From positions 1 to 39,303 of the forward strand of contig NZ_PDWO01000021.1 of NCBI RefSeq assembly GCF_010211765.1: a stretch of 39,303 bases of DNA, read 5' to 3'. Under the pieces are notes generated by a model, which was not told the DNA's origin, did not search any database, and saw only the letters and a program-made list of their open reading frames with translations. The position numbers and the translations under genes are program-made. Positions 1-9,209 of the stretch are shown one piece after another (position 1 is the stretch's first letter; each line of letters begins with the position of its first letter). The stretch is from Pseudoxanthomonas kaohsiungensis. GTDB taxonomy: Bacteria; Pseudomonadota; Gammaproteobacteria; Xanthomonadales; Xanthomonadaceae.

Positions 1-104
1 GATGGCAACGGTACTAGCATGCATGGCGTGGACTCCTCTCGTGATCCCGTGTCCCGATCCAGTATCGGTCTGGCTCATCGAAGCCGTGTGGTGACGCGGG
101 AGGA

Positions 105-164
105 GTCCATCCCATCATTCAAGCCGAACCCGCTTCGCGGGTCGGCTTAATTCCGGCGTTAGAC
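105..164 (+). other. attC recombination site in front of the aadA cassette
   Basis: The site ends in a canonical R' core GTTAGAC (158-164) and has a central imperfect palindrome (AAGCCGAACCCGC / GCGGGTCGGCTT, about 121-147). The opposite core is poor (GTCCATC at 105-111 instead of RYYYAAC). It closes a cassette that starts left of the window. Bases 1-104 should therefore be the tail of that upstream cassette; I see no gene in them. Confidence 0.75.
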
Positions 165-167
165 ATC

Positions 168-959
168 ATGAGGGAAGCGGTGACCATCGAAATTTCGAAC
201 CAACTATCAGAGGTGCTAAGCGTCATTGAGCGCCATCTGGAATCAACGTTGCTGGCCGTGCATTTGTACGGCTCCGCAGTGGATGGCGGCCTGAAGCCAT
301 ACAGCGATATTGATTTGTTGGTTACTGTGGCCGTAAAGCTTGATGAAACGACGCGGCGAGCATTGCTCAATGATCTTATGGAGGCTTCGGCTTTCCCTGG
401 CGAGAGCGAGACGCTCCGCGCTATAGAAGTCACCCTTGTCGTGCATGACGACATCATCCCGTGGCGTTATCCGGCTAAGCGCGAGCTGCAATTTGGAGAA
501 TGGCAGCGCAATGACATTCTTGCGGGTATCTTCGAGCCAGCCATGATCGACATTGATCTAGCTATCCTGCTTACAAAAGCAAGAGAACATAGCGTTGCCT
601 TGGTAGGTCCGGCAGCGGAGGAATTCTTTGACCCGGTTCCTGAACAGGATCTATTCGAGGCGCTGAGGGAAACCTTGAAGCTATGGAACTCGCAGCCCGA
701 CTGGGCCGGCGATGAGCGAAATGTAGTGCTTACGTTGTCCCGCATTTGGTACAGCGCAATAACCGGCAAAATCGCGCCGAAGGATGTCGCTGCCGACTGG
801 GCAATAAAACGCCTACCTGCCCAGTATCAGCCCGTCTTACTTGAAGCTAAGCAAGCTTATCTGGGACAAAAAGAAGATCACTTGGCCTCACGCGCAGATC
901 ACTTGGAAGAATTTATTCGCTTTGTGAAAGGCGAGATCATCAAGTCAGTTGGTAAATGA
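168..959 (+). CDS. aadA2: aminoglycoside (3'') adenylyltransferase ANT(3'')-I, AadA2-type
   Basis: The cytoplasmic enzyme transfers AMP from ATP to streptomycin (3''-OH) and spectinomycin (9-OH), giving resistance to both. The 263-residue protein has the family's usual length. It carries the nucleotidyltransferase motif YGSAVDGG...SDID (residues 34-49; D47 and D49 bind metal), catalytic E87, and W112 and D182, which in AadA structures contact the drugs. From memory the sequence agrees with AadA2 nearly throughout and differs clearly from AadA1; no alignment was run. The ATG lies four bases after the attC core, the usual position for this cassette, so expression probably depends on an upstream integron promoter outside the window. 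Its base composition is near 50% GC, against about 70% in the host genes, which fits recent acquisition. All key residues are present and the frame is intact. Confidence 0.95.
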   Translation: MREAVTIEISNQLSEVLSVIERHLESTLLAVHLYGSAVDGGLKPYSDIDLLVTVAVKLDETTRRALLNDLMEASAFPGESETLRAIEVTLVVHDDIIPWRYPAKRELQFGEWQRNDILAGIFEPAMIDIDLAILLTKAREHSVALVGPAAEEFFDPVPEQDLFEALRETLKLWNSQPDWAGDERNVVLTLSRIWYSAITGKIAPKDVAADWAIKRLPAQYQPVLLEAKQAYLGQKEDHLASRADHLEEFIRFVKGEIIKSVGK

Positions 960-960
960 T

Positions 961-1020
961 GTCTAACAATTCGTTCAAGCCGACCGCGCTACGCGCGGCG
1001 GCTTAACTCCGGCGTTAGGC
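961..1020 (+). other. attC site of the aadA cassette
   Basis: This is a complete 60-bp attC with R'' GTCTAAC (961-967) and R' GTTAGGC (1014-1020). Between them is the imperfect palindrome TTCAAGCCGACCGCGC / GCGCGGCGGCTTAA. It starts one base after the aadA stop codon, as in typical gene cassettes. Confidence 0.92.
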
Positions 1021-1034
1021 CTCATTCCAAACAT

Positions 1035-1496
1035 ATGCACTGGCTTGAGACAAGAATCCCGCCGCCGATTGTCATGGTTCTGCTGGGCGCTACCGCGTTC
1101 GTGATCGCGCGCCTTCTTCCGGCGTTATCGTTTGAGTTCCCGCTGCCCGCAGTCGTCGCTGTTGCTCTCGTCTTCGTAGGCTTGGCGCTTAACATTCTCC
1201 CCAAGCTGGCCTTTCGGCGTGCTGGGACCACGGTCAATCCGGTCCGGCCGGCTCTCGCTACATCTCTGGTCACATCCGGTATCTACCGCTACTCCCGCAA
1301 CCCCATGTACCTAGGCCACGCTGCGATCCTTTCTGGCTGGGTGCTTTACCTGCACAACGCTGCCGCGCTCGTGGTTGTTCCTGCCTTCATTATCTACATC
1401 ACTCGGTTTCAAATTAAACCTGAGGAGCGGCATCTGTCTGCTCGCTTCCCGGACGAGTACGCTGCATTCTGTCGACAGGCCTCGCGCTGGCTATGA
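1035..1496 (+). CDS. isoprenylcysteine carboxyl methyltransferase (ICMT/PEMT)-family membrane protein, cassette-borne
   Basis: This 153-residue integral membrane protein has about four hydrophobic segments (roughly 8-28, 36-55, 90-112 and 115-128). It carries the family signature TSGIYRYSRNPMYLG (about 81-95), followed by KPEE and FPDEYAAFCRQASRW near the C-terminus. In known relatives this region binds S-adenosylmethionine at the membrane surface. The methyl acceptor of short bacterial members is generally unknown, so no substrate is proposed. The gene is flanked by attC sites on both sides and is a complete cassette without an obvious promoter. Its GC content (about 58%) lies between aadA and the chromosomal genes. 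The start at 1035 is the first ATG after the attC and leaves a 14-base leader. Confidence 0.85.
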   Translation: MHWLETRIPPPIVMVLLGATAFVIARLLPALSFEFPLPAVVAVALVFVGLALNILPKLAFRRAGTTVNPVRPALATSLVTSGIYRYSRNPMYLGHAAILSGWVLYLHNAAALVVVPAFIIYITRFQIKPEERHLSARFPDEYAAFCRQASRWL

Positions 1497-1497
1497 G

Positions 1498-1557
1498 GCC
1501 TAACCATTCATTCAAGCCGATGCCGCTTCGCGGCACGGCTTAATTCAAGCGTTGCCA
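1498..1557 (+). other. attC site of the methyltransferase cassette, with an atypical outer core
   Basis: R'' GCCTAAC (1498-1504) and the palindrome TTCAAGCCGATGCCGC / GCGGCACGGCTTAA are clear. The R' core, however, reads GTTGCCA (1551-1557) rather than GTTRRRY. Recombination cuts after the first G of R', so the TTGCCA belongs to whatever follows. That sequence may therefore not be a normal cassette. Confidence 0.8.
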
Positions 1558-1812
1558 ATGCCCGCTCCTGGTCGATGTCCGCCAGTCAAGACGGCGCCGA
1601 CAGACTTCGATCTGGCGGTCGCCGATCACCTTGCCCAGAAGCACTACGAATTCACACTAATTTCTAGAGCCAGCGAACCGTGGTGCTTGTCGCGCGAGCC
1701 TGGCCTGCTAAGCGTCGTGTTAGCAGGGTTTGACGGGGCAATGCTCATGACCAGCAGCAGGTTCTCAATGAACAGCAATCGCTTGCCTTGGCTCGGCGGC
1801 TATTCGAAGTAA
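1558..1812 (+). CDS. hypothetical ORF after the last attC
   Basis: This open frame of 84 codons starts right behind the last attC core (ATG at 1558) and runs into the 3' end of the ISL3 transposase on the other strand. I recognise no domain. No ribosome-binding site is visible. The last few codons lie in IS sequence, so if a gene existed its 3' end has been replaced. It may be a broken cassette ORF or just a chance frame in attC-flanking DNA. Confidence 0.25.
   Translation: MPAPGRCPPVKTAPTDFDLAVADHLAQKHYEFTLISRASEPWCLSREPGLLSVVLAGFDGAMLMTSSRFSMNSNRLPWLGGYSK
1704..1727. other. 8-bp inverted repeat (hairpin) near the left side of the ISL3 element
   Basis: CCTGCTAA (1704-1711) and TTAGCAGG (1720-1727) form a perfect stem around an 8-base loop. 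There is no T-run, so it is not a standard terminator. It lies about 75 bp outside the transposase stop, where the left end of an ISL3 element would be expected, but it does not match the right-end sequence. Confidence 0.4.
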
Positions 1813-3140
1813 CCTTCTTCGAGCAGTCGTGCCAGCGTCGGAATGTAAGGTCCGTACTCGATCACGCGCTCGACTTGCGTCTTGCGGACCGACTGCATGG
1901 TCATACGTTGGAACTGGTAGTTCGTAGTCACCGGGCCCTCGTCATCGACCAGCACAGTCTCGACCACGACACCGTCCTGGCGTGCCTTGGCGTCGTAGAG
2001 CATGCGCGCCCGGATCACCTCAAAGCTGTAGCCCCTGCCCATGCGGTTCATGTCCTTGGCTAGTCGGTTTACGGATTCAGTATAGGCATTGGTGATGGGC
2101 TGATCGAAGTAAGCGAAGATCTCCTCGTGCCAGTTGTACACGGCGTTGGTGAGGTCCTTGAACGTCGGTGCCAGCTCAGCGGGAATGTTGCCCAGCCAGT
2201 GGACGCAGGCCGCTTCCGCCTCAGCCCGGGTCTTGTGATCCCAGATCGACAGGAAGCCTTCCTTGAGCGCATGGGCCTCCCCGAGCTGGGGAAACTGGCG
2301 GAACCACTCCAGGGCCCGCGCCATGTCCTCGCCCTTCAGGTCGTGCTGTCGCTTTAGCAGAAGGAACCGCTCATCCTTGAGCCTAAGGCGCTGTCGGGCC
2401 GGCAAGTCCTTGCGGATGCGCTTACGCAGTTTCTCTAGTGCATCGTTGGCCATCCGCTGGATGTGGAAGCGATCGACCACGATCCGCGCCTGCGGCAACG
2501 TGGCGCGCACCACCTGCTTGTATACGTGGTACATGTCCATGGCGACCCACTCGATGGTGTCCTTGTCGCGCAGGCTGCGGAAATAGGGCAGCAAGTCCGC
2601 CTTCGCCCGGCTGGGCCGGATGTCGAACACGGTCTTGCGCTCGATATTGGTGATCATGGCGCGGTATTGGCCGATGATCTTGAGTTCGTCGATGCCGAGG
2701 ATGCGGGGTGTCCGGAACCGGACCTTGGCCTCGAACTCCTCGACGAAGTCATCGAAGATGTGGCGGATGGTCTTCTCATCCAGCGCCACCTCTCTGGCCA
2801 GGGCGGCAAAGGTCTTGGTGAAGGTTTCCTTGCGGATATGGGCGACTAGGCGGGCCGTGGCTTGCCGCTTGCCATCGAAGTCAGCCACCGGCTCGAACAG
2901 GGTCTTGCCGCAGCCCTGGCAGCGATAGCGGCGTCGCTGGATGAAGACCTCGACTGGCTTGCCATGCGAGGGCGTGTCCTGGAACGACTGCTCCTGCGAG
3001 CCATGGCCGTACAACCGGCCTGCCTTGCACAACGGGCACGCTGTCCAACTCGACACGCCTTCGGCTTTGACGACGTAGCGGTCTTCGTCACTGAGGACTT
3101 CGAGCGTCTTCAGGCTCCGCAACTGCAGGAAGTCGGTCAC
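1800..3140 (-). CDS. tnpA: ISL3-family transposase
   Basis: The 446-residue DDE transposase catalyses movement of its element. An N-terminal zf-ISL3 zinc finger has CPLC (about residues 36-39) paired with CQGC near 74-77. A helix-turn-helix region follows, then the ISL3 catalytic domain. Likely acidic residues are in LGIDELKI (about 149), VAMDMYHVYK (about 203) and NAYTESVN (about 353). The length matches full family members and the frame is unbroken, so it may be active. Translation starts at GTG (3138-3140) with GAGGTG seven bases upstream. The GC content is about 60%, lower than the resident genes. Confidence 0.93.
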   Translation of the reverse strand: MTDFLQLRSLKTLEVLSDEDRYVVKAEGVSSWTACPLCKAGRLYGHGSQEQSFQDTPSHGKPVEVFIQRRRYRCQGCGKTLFEPVADFDGKRQATARLVAHIRKETFTKTFAALAREVALDEKTIRHIFDDFVEEFEAKVRFRTPRILGIDELKIIGQYRAMITNIERKTVFDIRPSRAKADLLPYFRSLRDKDTIEWVAMDMYHVYKQVVRATLPQARIVVDRFHIQRMANDALEKLRKRIRKDLPARQRLRLKDERFLLLKRQHDLKGEDMARALEWFRQFPQLGEAHALKEGFLSIWDHKTRAEAEAACVHWLGNIPAELAPTFKDLTNAVYNWHEEIFAYFDQPITNAYTESVNRLAKDMNRMGRGYSFEVIRARMLYDAKARQDGVVVETVLVDDEGPVTTNYQFQRMTMQSVRKTQVERVIEYGPYIPTLARLLEEGYFE

Positions 3141-3157
3141 TCAGCACCTCGGGCAAG

Positions 3158-3173
3158 CCCACACTAAATTCCG
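3158..3173. repeat. inner copy of the ISL3 end-like repeat
   Basis: CCCACACTAAATTCCG here matches CCCACACCAGATTCCG at 3260-3275 with two differences, in the same orientation and 102 bp apart. It lies just upstream of the transposase start. It could be an internal transposase-binding site or the trace of a second insertion. Confidence 0.5.
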
Positions 3174-3259
3174 ACTTGTAATCTAGCATGTACACCCTCG
3201 GATCCAACAGCAAAGTCCATCTTTTGAAGTGAGAGCTACAGACGCCCTAGAACCCAAAA

Positions 3260-3285
3260 CCCACACCAGATTCCGGATACCCAAA
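3260..3285. repeat. probable right terminal repeat of the ISL3 element
   Basis: The block reads CCCACACCAGATTCCGGATA then CCC; read from outside it begins GGGTATCCGG, in the style of ISL3-family ends. It ends only a few bases from the T-run of the sRNA terminator at 3287-3291. Confidence 0.5.
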
Positions 3286-3286
3286 T

Positions 3287-3323
3287 AAAAAGCCCCGGCG
3301 ACCAGGGGGAGGTCGACGGGGCT
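3287..3323 (-). terminator. intrinsic terminator of the sX13-like sRNA
   Basis: Reading leftward, AGCCCCG pairs with CGGGGCT around an inner CGACC/GGTCG stem and a TCCCCCT loop, then TTTTTATTT follows. It also lies downstream of polA on the same strand and could stop polA transcripts. Confidence 0.85.
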
Positions 3324-3408
3324 GGGAACGGGGACTTGGGGAGGAGTCCCGTTCCGGTAGATCTGCTCCAGGGGAAGGGAGAGATCCGCGACAGGCGTTG
3401 CACCTGTC
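3287..3408 (-). ncRNA. sX13: sX13-like trans-acting small RNA
   Basis: Read leftward, about 122 nt fold into consecutive hairpins. The first is GACAGG/CCTGTC (3391-3408). The second is closed by GATCT/AGATC with loop CTTCCCCT. The third is GGAACGGGACT/AGTCCCCGTTCC with loop CCTCCCCA. The last is the terminator hairpin AGCCCCG..CGGGGCT with loop TCCCCCT, followed by TTTTT (3287-3291). Three loops expose CCCC, the hallmark of the Xanthomonas sX13 sRNA. As I recall, sX13 is about 115 nt, is encoded next to polA, and pairs through its C-rich loops with G-rich motifs near ribosome-binding sites. Position, length and loops all agree. A weak -10 (CATAGC, about 3413-3418) precedes the proposed start; the exact 5' end is inferred. 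Confidence 0.85.
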
Positions 3409-3572
3409 GAGGGCTATGACACCATTCCGTACATTGACGGTTCGTGAAGAATCCGGTTAAGAAACCGCTGGATTTAGCACGGATTCATTCGCAGGGCATG
3501 GAATGCCATGTAACGGAATGTGCCCTGGTTCCGGGCCTACCCGGAAGTGCCTGATTTGCCAAGGAGAGGCCG

Positions 3573-6371
3573 TCAGTGGGCCTCGTCCCAGTTGTTGCCG
3601 GTCCCGCTGTCCACCACCAGTGGGACGCTCAGTTGCGCCGCCGATGCCATCAGCCGGCCGGCCTCTTCCACCAGGGTCGGGACGAATGATTCGTCCGCTT
3701 CGAACACGAGTTCGTCGTGGACCTGCAGGATCATCAGTGCACGGTCGCGGTGGCCCGCGAGCCAGCCGTCCACGGAGATCATGGCCCGCTTGATGATGTC
3801 CGCCGCGGTCCCCTGCATGGGCGCGTTGATCGCCGCGCGTTCGGCGCCGGCCCGCTGGGCCTGGTTGCCGGCACGGATGTATTCCAGGTACAAGCGCCGG
3901 CCGAACACGGTCTCCACGTAGCCACGCTCGCGCGCCTGCTCGCGGGTGCGCTCCATGTAGTCGCGCACGCCCGGGTAGCGGCTGAAGTACAGGGCGATGT
4001 AGTCCTGCGCCTCGCCGCGGCCGATGCCCAACTGCCTGGCCAGGCCGAACGCGCTCATCCCGTACATCAGCCCGAAGTTGATCGCCTTGGCCGCGCGGCG
4101 CTCGTTGCCGGTGACATCCTCGAGCTTGCGGCCGAACACTTCCGCCGCGGTGGCCCGGTGCACGTCGGCGCCGGATTCGAACGCACGCACCAGGCCCGGG
4201 TCCTGCGACAGGTGGGCCATGATCCGCAGTTCGATCTGCGAGTAGTCGCAGGCCACCAGCCTGCGTCCGGGCGGGGCGACGAAGGCGCGGCGGATGCGGC
4301 GGCCGTCGTCGGTGCGGATCGGGATGTTCTGCAGGTTCGGGTCGGACGAGGACAGCCGCCCGGTCGCCGCGCCGGCCTGGTGGTAGCTGGTGTGGACGCG
4401 GCCGGTGTCCGGATTGACCATCTCCGGCAGCTTGTCGGTGTAGGTGCTGCGCAGTTTCGCCAGGCCGCGGTATTCCAGGATCACCCGCGGCAGCTCGTGC
4501 TGGTCGGCGATGGCCTCCAGCGCTTCCTCGTTCGTCGAGGGCTGGCCCTTGGGCGTCTTCACCAGCGCCGGCAGGCGCAGTTCGTCGAACAGCAGCGCCT
4601 GCAGCTGCTTGGGCGAATCCAGGTTGAACGCGCGCCCGGCCAGCTCGGTGGCCTTCTGCTGCGCGGCCAGCATGCGCTTGGACAGGTCCGCGCTCTGCCG
4701 GCGCAGCTCGTCCATGTCGACCTTCACGCCATTGGCCTCGATCCGCTCCAGCACCGGCACCAGCGGCATCTCGATCTCGCGGTACACGCGCTCCAGTGCC
4801 GGCTCGGCGGCCAGCCGCGGCGACAACACCCGGTGCAGGCGCAGGGTGATGTCGGCATCCTCGGCCGCGTAGCGGGTCGCATCGTCCAGCGCGCACTGCG
4901 AGAACGGGATCTGCTTGGCGCCCTTGCCGCAGACGTCCTCGTACTTCACCGTCTCGTAGCCCAGGTGGCGGCGGGCCAGGCTGTCCATGTCGTGGCGGGC
5001 GCTGCCCGAGTCCAGCACGAAGCTCTCCAGCAGGGTGTCGTCGTCGTAGCCGGCCAGCTCCACGCCATGCCGGCGCATCACGTGCAGGTCGTACTTGCCG
5101 TGCTGGCCGAGTTTATGCACGGCCGGGTCGGCCAGCAGCGGACGCAGCAGGTCCAGCGCCTGGGCGCGATCGAGCTGCGCCGGTGCGCCCGGATAGTTGT
5201 GGCCCAGCGGCAGGTAGGCCGCCGCACCGGGTTCGGCGGAGAAGCTCAGCCCGACCAGGTTCGCGCGCATCGCATCGAGGCTGTCGGTCTCGGTGTCGAA
5301 GGCGAACTGCCCTGCGTGCCGCAGCCGTCCGATCCACGCCTGCAACTGCCCGATCGTGGTGATGGTCTCGTATTCGCCCTTCGCGGCGAGGGCCGGATCC
5401 AGGCCCGCCGGTGCCTGGACGGCGGCAGACACGAAGCCGCTGCCGCGCGAACGCCCGGGTTCCTTTTCCGCCACCGGCAGCGCCGGGCCGGCATTGCCGG
5501 CTACCGCGCCGGCATCCAGTTCCTTCAGCGCCTGGTTGAAGCCGTAACGGCCGTACAGCGCGCGCAGGTCGTCCACGTGCGGTTCGCGCAGGCGCAGCGA
5601 GGCGGCGTCGCGCTCGAGCGCGACATCGGTCTTGATCGTGACCAGCTGCCTGTTCAGCGGCAGGCGCTGCAGCGCCGCGCGCAGGTTGTCGCCGATCTTG
5701 CCCTTGATCTGGCCGGCGCTGGCGATCACGCCATCCAGGCTGCCGTACTCGCCCAACCACTTGGCCGCGGTCTTGGGCCCGCACTTCTCCACCCCGGGCA
5801 CGTTGTCGATGGCATCGCCCATCAGCGCCAGCAGGTCGACGATCTGCCCGGCATGCACGCCGAACTTCTCCATCACCGCCGCGTCCGAATCCATCCGGCT
5901 GCCGCTCATGGTGTTGACCAGGGCGATCGAGCCGGCGGCCACGCCGGGCGCGCGCACCAGCTGGGCGAAGTCCTTGTCGCCGGTGGAGATGGTCACCTCC
6001 ATCCCCGCCGACGCGCCCTGCACGGCGAGCGTGCCGATCACGTCGTCAGCCTCGACGCCATCGACGCGCAGGATGTCGATGCCCAGCGCATGCACGATCT
6101 GGCACATCGGCTCGACCTGCGCGCGCAGCTCGTCGGGCATCGGCGGGCGGTTGGCCTTGTAGGCCGGGTACAGGTCGTCGCGGAAGGTCTTGCCCGGCGC
6201 GTCGACCACGAAGGCGATATGGTCGGGCTTCTCCTTGAGCGTGGCGCGCAGCATGTTGACCACGCCGAACAGCGCGCCGGTCGGCTCGCCGGCACTGTTG
6301 GTCAGCGGCGGCAGCGCATGGAAGGCGCGGTACAGGTAGCTGGAACCGTCGATCAGGACTAGGCGTGTCAT
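3573..6371 (-). CDS. polA: DNA polymerase I
   Basis: The enzyme performs gap filling, Okazaki-fragment processing and excision repair in the cytoplasm. The 932 residues are full length. The 5'-nuclease domain (about 1-290) opens with LVLIDGSSYLYRAFHA. The 3'-5' proofreading domain follows, with Exo I DTETD (about 360), Exo II around DTLLESFVL and Exo III YAAEDAD, so proofreading appears intact. The polymerase domain has motif A DYSQIELRI, motif B RRAAKAINFGLMYG and motif C QVHDELVF. The ATG at 6369-6371 has no Shine-Dalgarno, but a -10-like TAGAAT ends exactly six bases upstream (6378-6383), suggesting a leaderless mRNA. The sX13-like sRNA lies downstream on the same strand, and a DUF2782 gene diverges from it. 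Confidence 0.98.
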   Translation of the reverse strand: MTRLVLIDGSSYLYRAFHALPPLTNSAGEPTGALFGVVNMLRATLKEKPDHIAFVVDAPGKTFRDDLYPAYKANRPPMPDELRAQVEPMCQIVHALGIDILRVDGVEADDVIGTLAVQGASAGMEVTISTGDKDFAQLVRAPGVAAGSIALVNTMSGSRMDSDAAVMEKFGVHAGQIVDLLALMGDAIDNVPGVEKCGPKTAAKWLGEYGSLDGVIASAGQIKGKIGDNLRAALQRLPLNRQLVTIKTDVALERDAASLRLREPHVDDLRALYGRYGFNQALKELDAGAVAGNAGPALPVAEKEPGRSRGSGFVSAAVQAPAGLDPALAAKGEYETITTIGQLQAWIGRLRHAGQFAFDTETDSLDAMRANLVGLSFSAEPGAAAYLPLGHNYPGAPAQLDRAQALDLLRPLLADPAVHKLGQHGKYDLHVMRRHGVELAGYDDDTLLESFVLDSGSARHDMDSLARRHLGYETVKYEDVCGKGAKQIPFSQCALDDATRYAAEDADITLRLHRVLSPRLAAEPALERVYREIEMPLVPVLERIEANGVKVDMDELRRQSADLSKRMLAAQQKATELAGRAFNLDSPKQLQALLFDELRLPALVKTPKGQPSTNEEALEAIADQHELPRVILEYRGLAKLRSTYTDKLPEMVNPDTGRVHTSYHQAGAATGRLSSSDPNLQNIPIRTDDGRRIRRAFVAPPGRRLVACDYSQIELRIMAHLSQDPGLVRAFESGADVHRATAAEVFGRKLEDVTGNERRAAKAINFGLMYGMSAFGLARQLGIGRGEAQDYIALYFSRYPGVRDYMERTREQARERGYVETVFGRRLYLEYIRAGNQAQRAGAERAAINAPMQGTAADIIKRAMISVDGWLAGHRDRALMILQVHDELVFEADESFVPTLVEEAGRLMASAAQLSVPLVVDSGTGNNWDEAH

Positions 6372-6377
6372 GCCGGC

Positions 6378-6383
6378 ATTCTA
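6378..6383 (-). promoter_or_regulatory. -10 box of a putative leaderless polA promoter
   Basis: TAGAAT on the minus strand, followed by six bases and the polA ATG, matches the TANNNT-N6-ATG pattern of leaderless transcripts. There is no convincing -35 and no ribosome-binding site. Confidence 0.5.
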
Positions 6384-6486
6384 CTGGGGGCGGATCGGCG
6401 CCGCCGTCCAGCGGGCGGCGCGACCGCCGCCTGGCGTGCACGGCGGCCTGGCGCATAATGCGGCCCAGCCCCGAGGAGACACCGCC

Positions 6487-6792
6487 ATGCGCAAGCCGCC
6501 CCGTTCCGCCCCGGTCCTGCTGCTGTCCCTGGCGCTGGCCGCCGGCCTGCCGGCCGGATGCGCCAGCACCGGCGCGCCGGTGGACGTTACCGGCGCGGAA
6601 GTCGCCACGCGCGACCTGGGCAACGGCGACACGCTCGAGGAATACCGCGTCGGCGGCCAGCTGCGCATGGTCAAGATCACCCCGGCGCGTGGCGCGCCGT
6701 ACTACCTGTACGACCGCGACGGCGACGGCGCGCTGGACCGCGACCAGGCCGACGACATCCCGCAGACCTACTGGAAGCTGTTCTCGTGGTGA
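6487..6792 (+). CDS. DUF2782 lipoprotein
   Basis: This 101-residue protein has a signal sequence of about 26 residues ending in the lipobox LPAGC, so it is probably lipid-anchored in the periplasm. The mature part matches DUF2782: LEEYRVGGQLRMVKITP, PYYLYDRDGDG and the closing WKLFSW. The family has no assigned function, and from memory it often sits next to polA in gammaproteobacteria, as here. The start was chosen for GAGGAG eight bases upstream (6473-6478) and for the signal peptide; longer upstream frames have neither. A -10-like CATAAT is at 6454-6459. Its stop overlaps the next gene by four bases (GTGA), so the two are co-translated. Confidence 0.88.
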   Translation: MRKPPRSAPVLLLSLALAAGLPAGCASTGAPVDVTGAEVATRDLGNGDTLEEYRVGGQLRMVKITPARGAPYYLYDRDGDGALDRDQADDIPQTYWKLFSW

Positions 6793-7232
6793 ACGCGGTA
6801 GCCGCTCCCGACATCCGCGCGGCCGATGACCCGGCGACCCTGCGCGCGGCCTGGCCGGTGGTGGCGCAGCTGCGTCCGCACCTGGACGAGGGAGCGTTCC
6901 TCGCCCAGGCGCTGCGCCAGCAGGCCGAAGGCTGGCGGGCGACCGTGCTGTTGGAGGGCGGCGTCGTACGCGCCTTCGCCGGCTGGCGCGTGCAGGAGAT
7001 GCTCGCCCATGGCCGCCTGCTGTACGTCGACGACCTGGTGACCGACAGCGCCGCCCGCAGCGCCGGCCACGGCAAGGCGCTGCTGGACTGGTTGAAGGCG
7101 CAGGCAGGCGCGCTGGGTTGCCGCAGCCTGCAGCTGGACTCCGGCACCCAGCGTATCGATGCCCACGCGTTCTACCTGCGCGAACGGCTGCGCATCGTCT
7201 CGTTCCACTTCAGCGGCGCGCTCGACGGCTGA
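6789..7232 (+). CDS. GNAT-family N-acetyltransferase
   Basis: The 147-residue single-domain GNAT protein probably transfers an acetyl group from acetyl-CoA to an unknown amine. The core LYVDDLVTDSAARSAGHGKALLDWL (about 78-102) gives the beta4 strand and the acetyl-CoA pyrophosphate loop (Q/RxxGxG/A-like, here RSAGHGKA). A second conserved block LQLDSGTQRIDAHAFYLRE (about 117-135) follows, typical of the YhbS-like subgroup. The GTG start overlaps the upstream DUF2782 stop by four bases, a standard coupled start; GGAAG lies about 12 bases upstream. The substrate cannot be predicted from the context. Confidence 0.9.
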   Translation: MNAVAAPDIRAADDPATLRAAWPVVAQLRPHLDEGAFLAQALRQQAEGWRATVLLEGGVVRAFAGWRVQEMLAHGRLLYVDDLVTDSAARSAGHGKALLDWLKAQAGALGCRSLQLDSGTQRIDAHAFYLRERLRIVSFHFSGALDG

Positions 7233-7349
7233 AACACTGCGTTGGCGCCTTTGCGATGGCCGCGGCGTGCCCGCGGCGCGCGATTGCAGGACAATGCCCT
7301 CCCTGCACGGACGCCGATCCCGCTCCGTGCCCATGGACAGGATCTGACG

Positions 7350-9203
<1,854 letters not shown>

Positions 9204-9209
9204 GAAAGC

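Larger units (their letters stand above)
1800..3285 (-). mobile_element. ISL3-family insertion sequence, left boundary not resolved
   Basis: The element is defined by its intact ISL3 transposase. On the right, a terminal-repeat-like block sits at 3260-3285 (outside-in GGGTATCCGG...GTGTGGG). A second, related block occurs at 3158-3173. No matching inverted copy is visible between 1557 and 1800, so the left terminus and the target duplication could not be placed. The element lies between the integron cassettes and the sX13-like sRNA. Confidence 0.6.

Noticed and set aside
1704..1727. Inverted repeat considered as the left ISL3 terminus
   Set aside because: It is symmetric by itself and does not match the right-end sequence GGGTATCCGG...GTGTGGG.
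3717..6362. 881-codon open frame opposite polA
   Set aside because: It lies fully antisense to an unmistakable DNA polymerase I. Its composition (rich in R, A, G, H, Q, V) is that of a GC-rich shadow frame, with no domain or ribosome-binding site.
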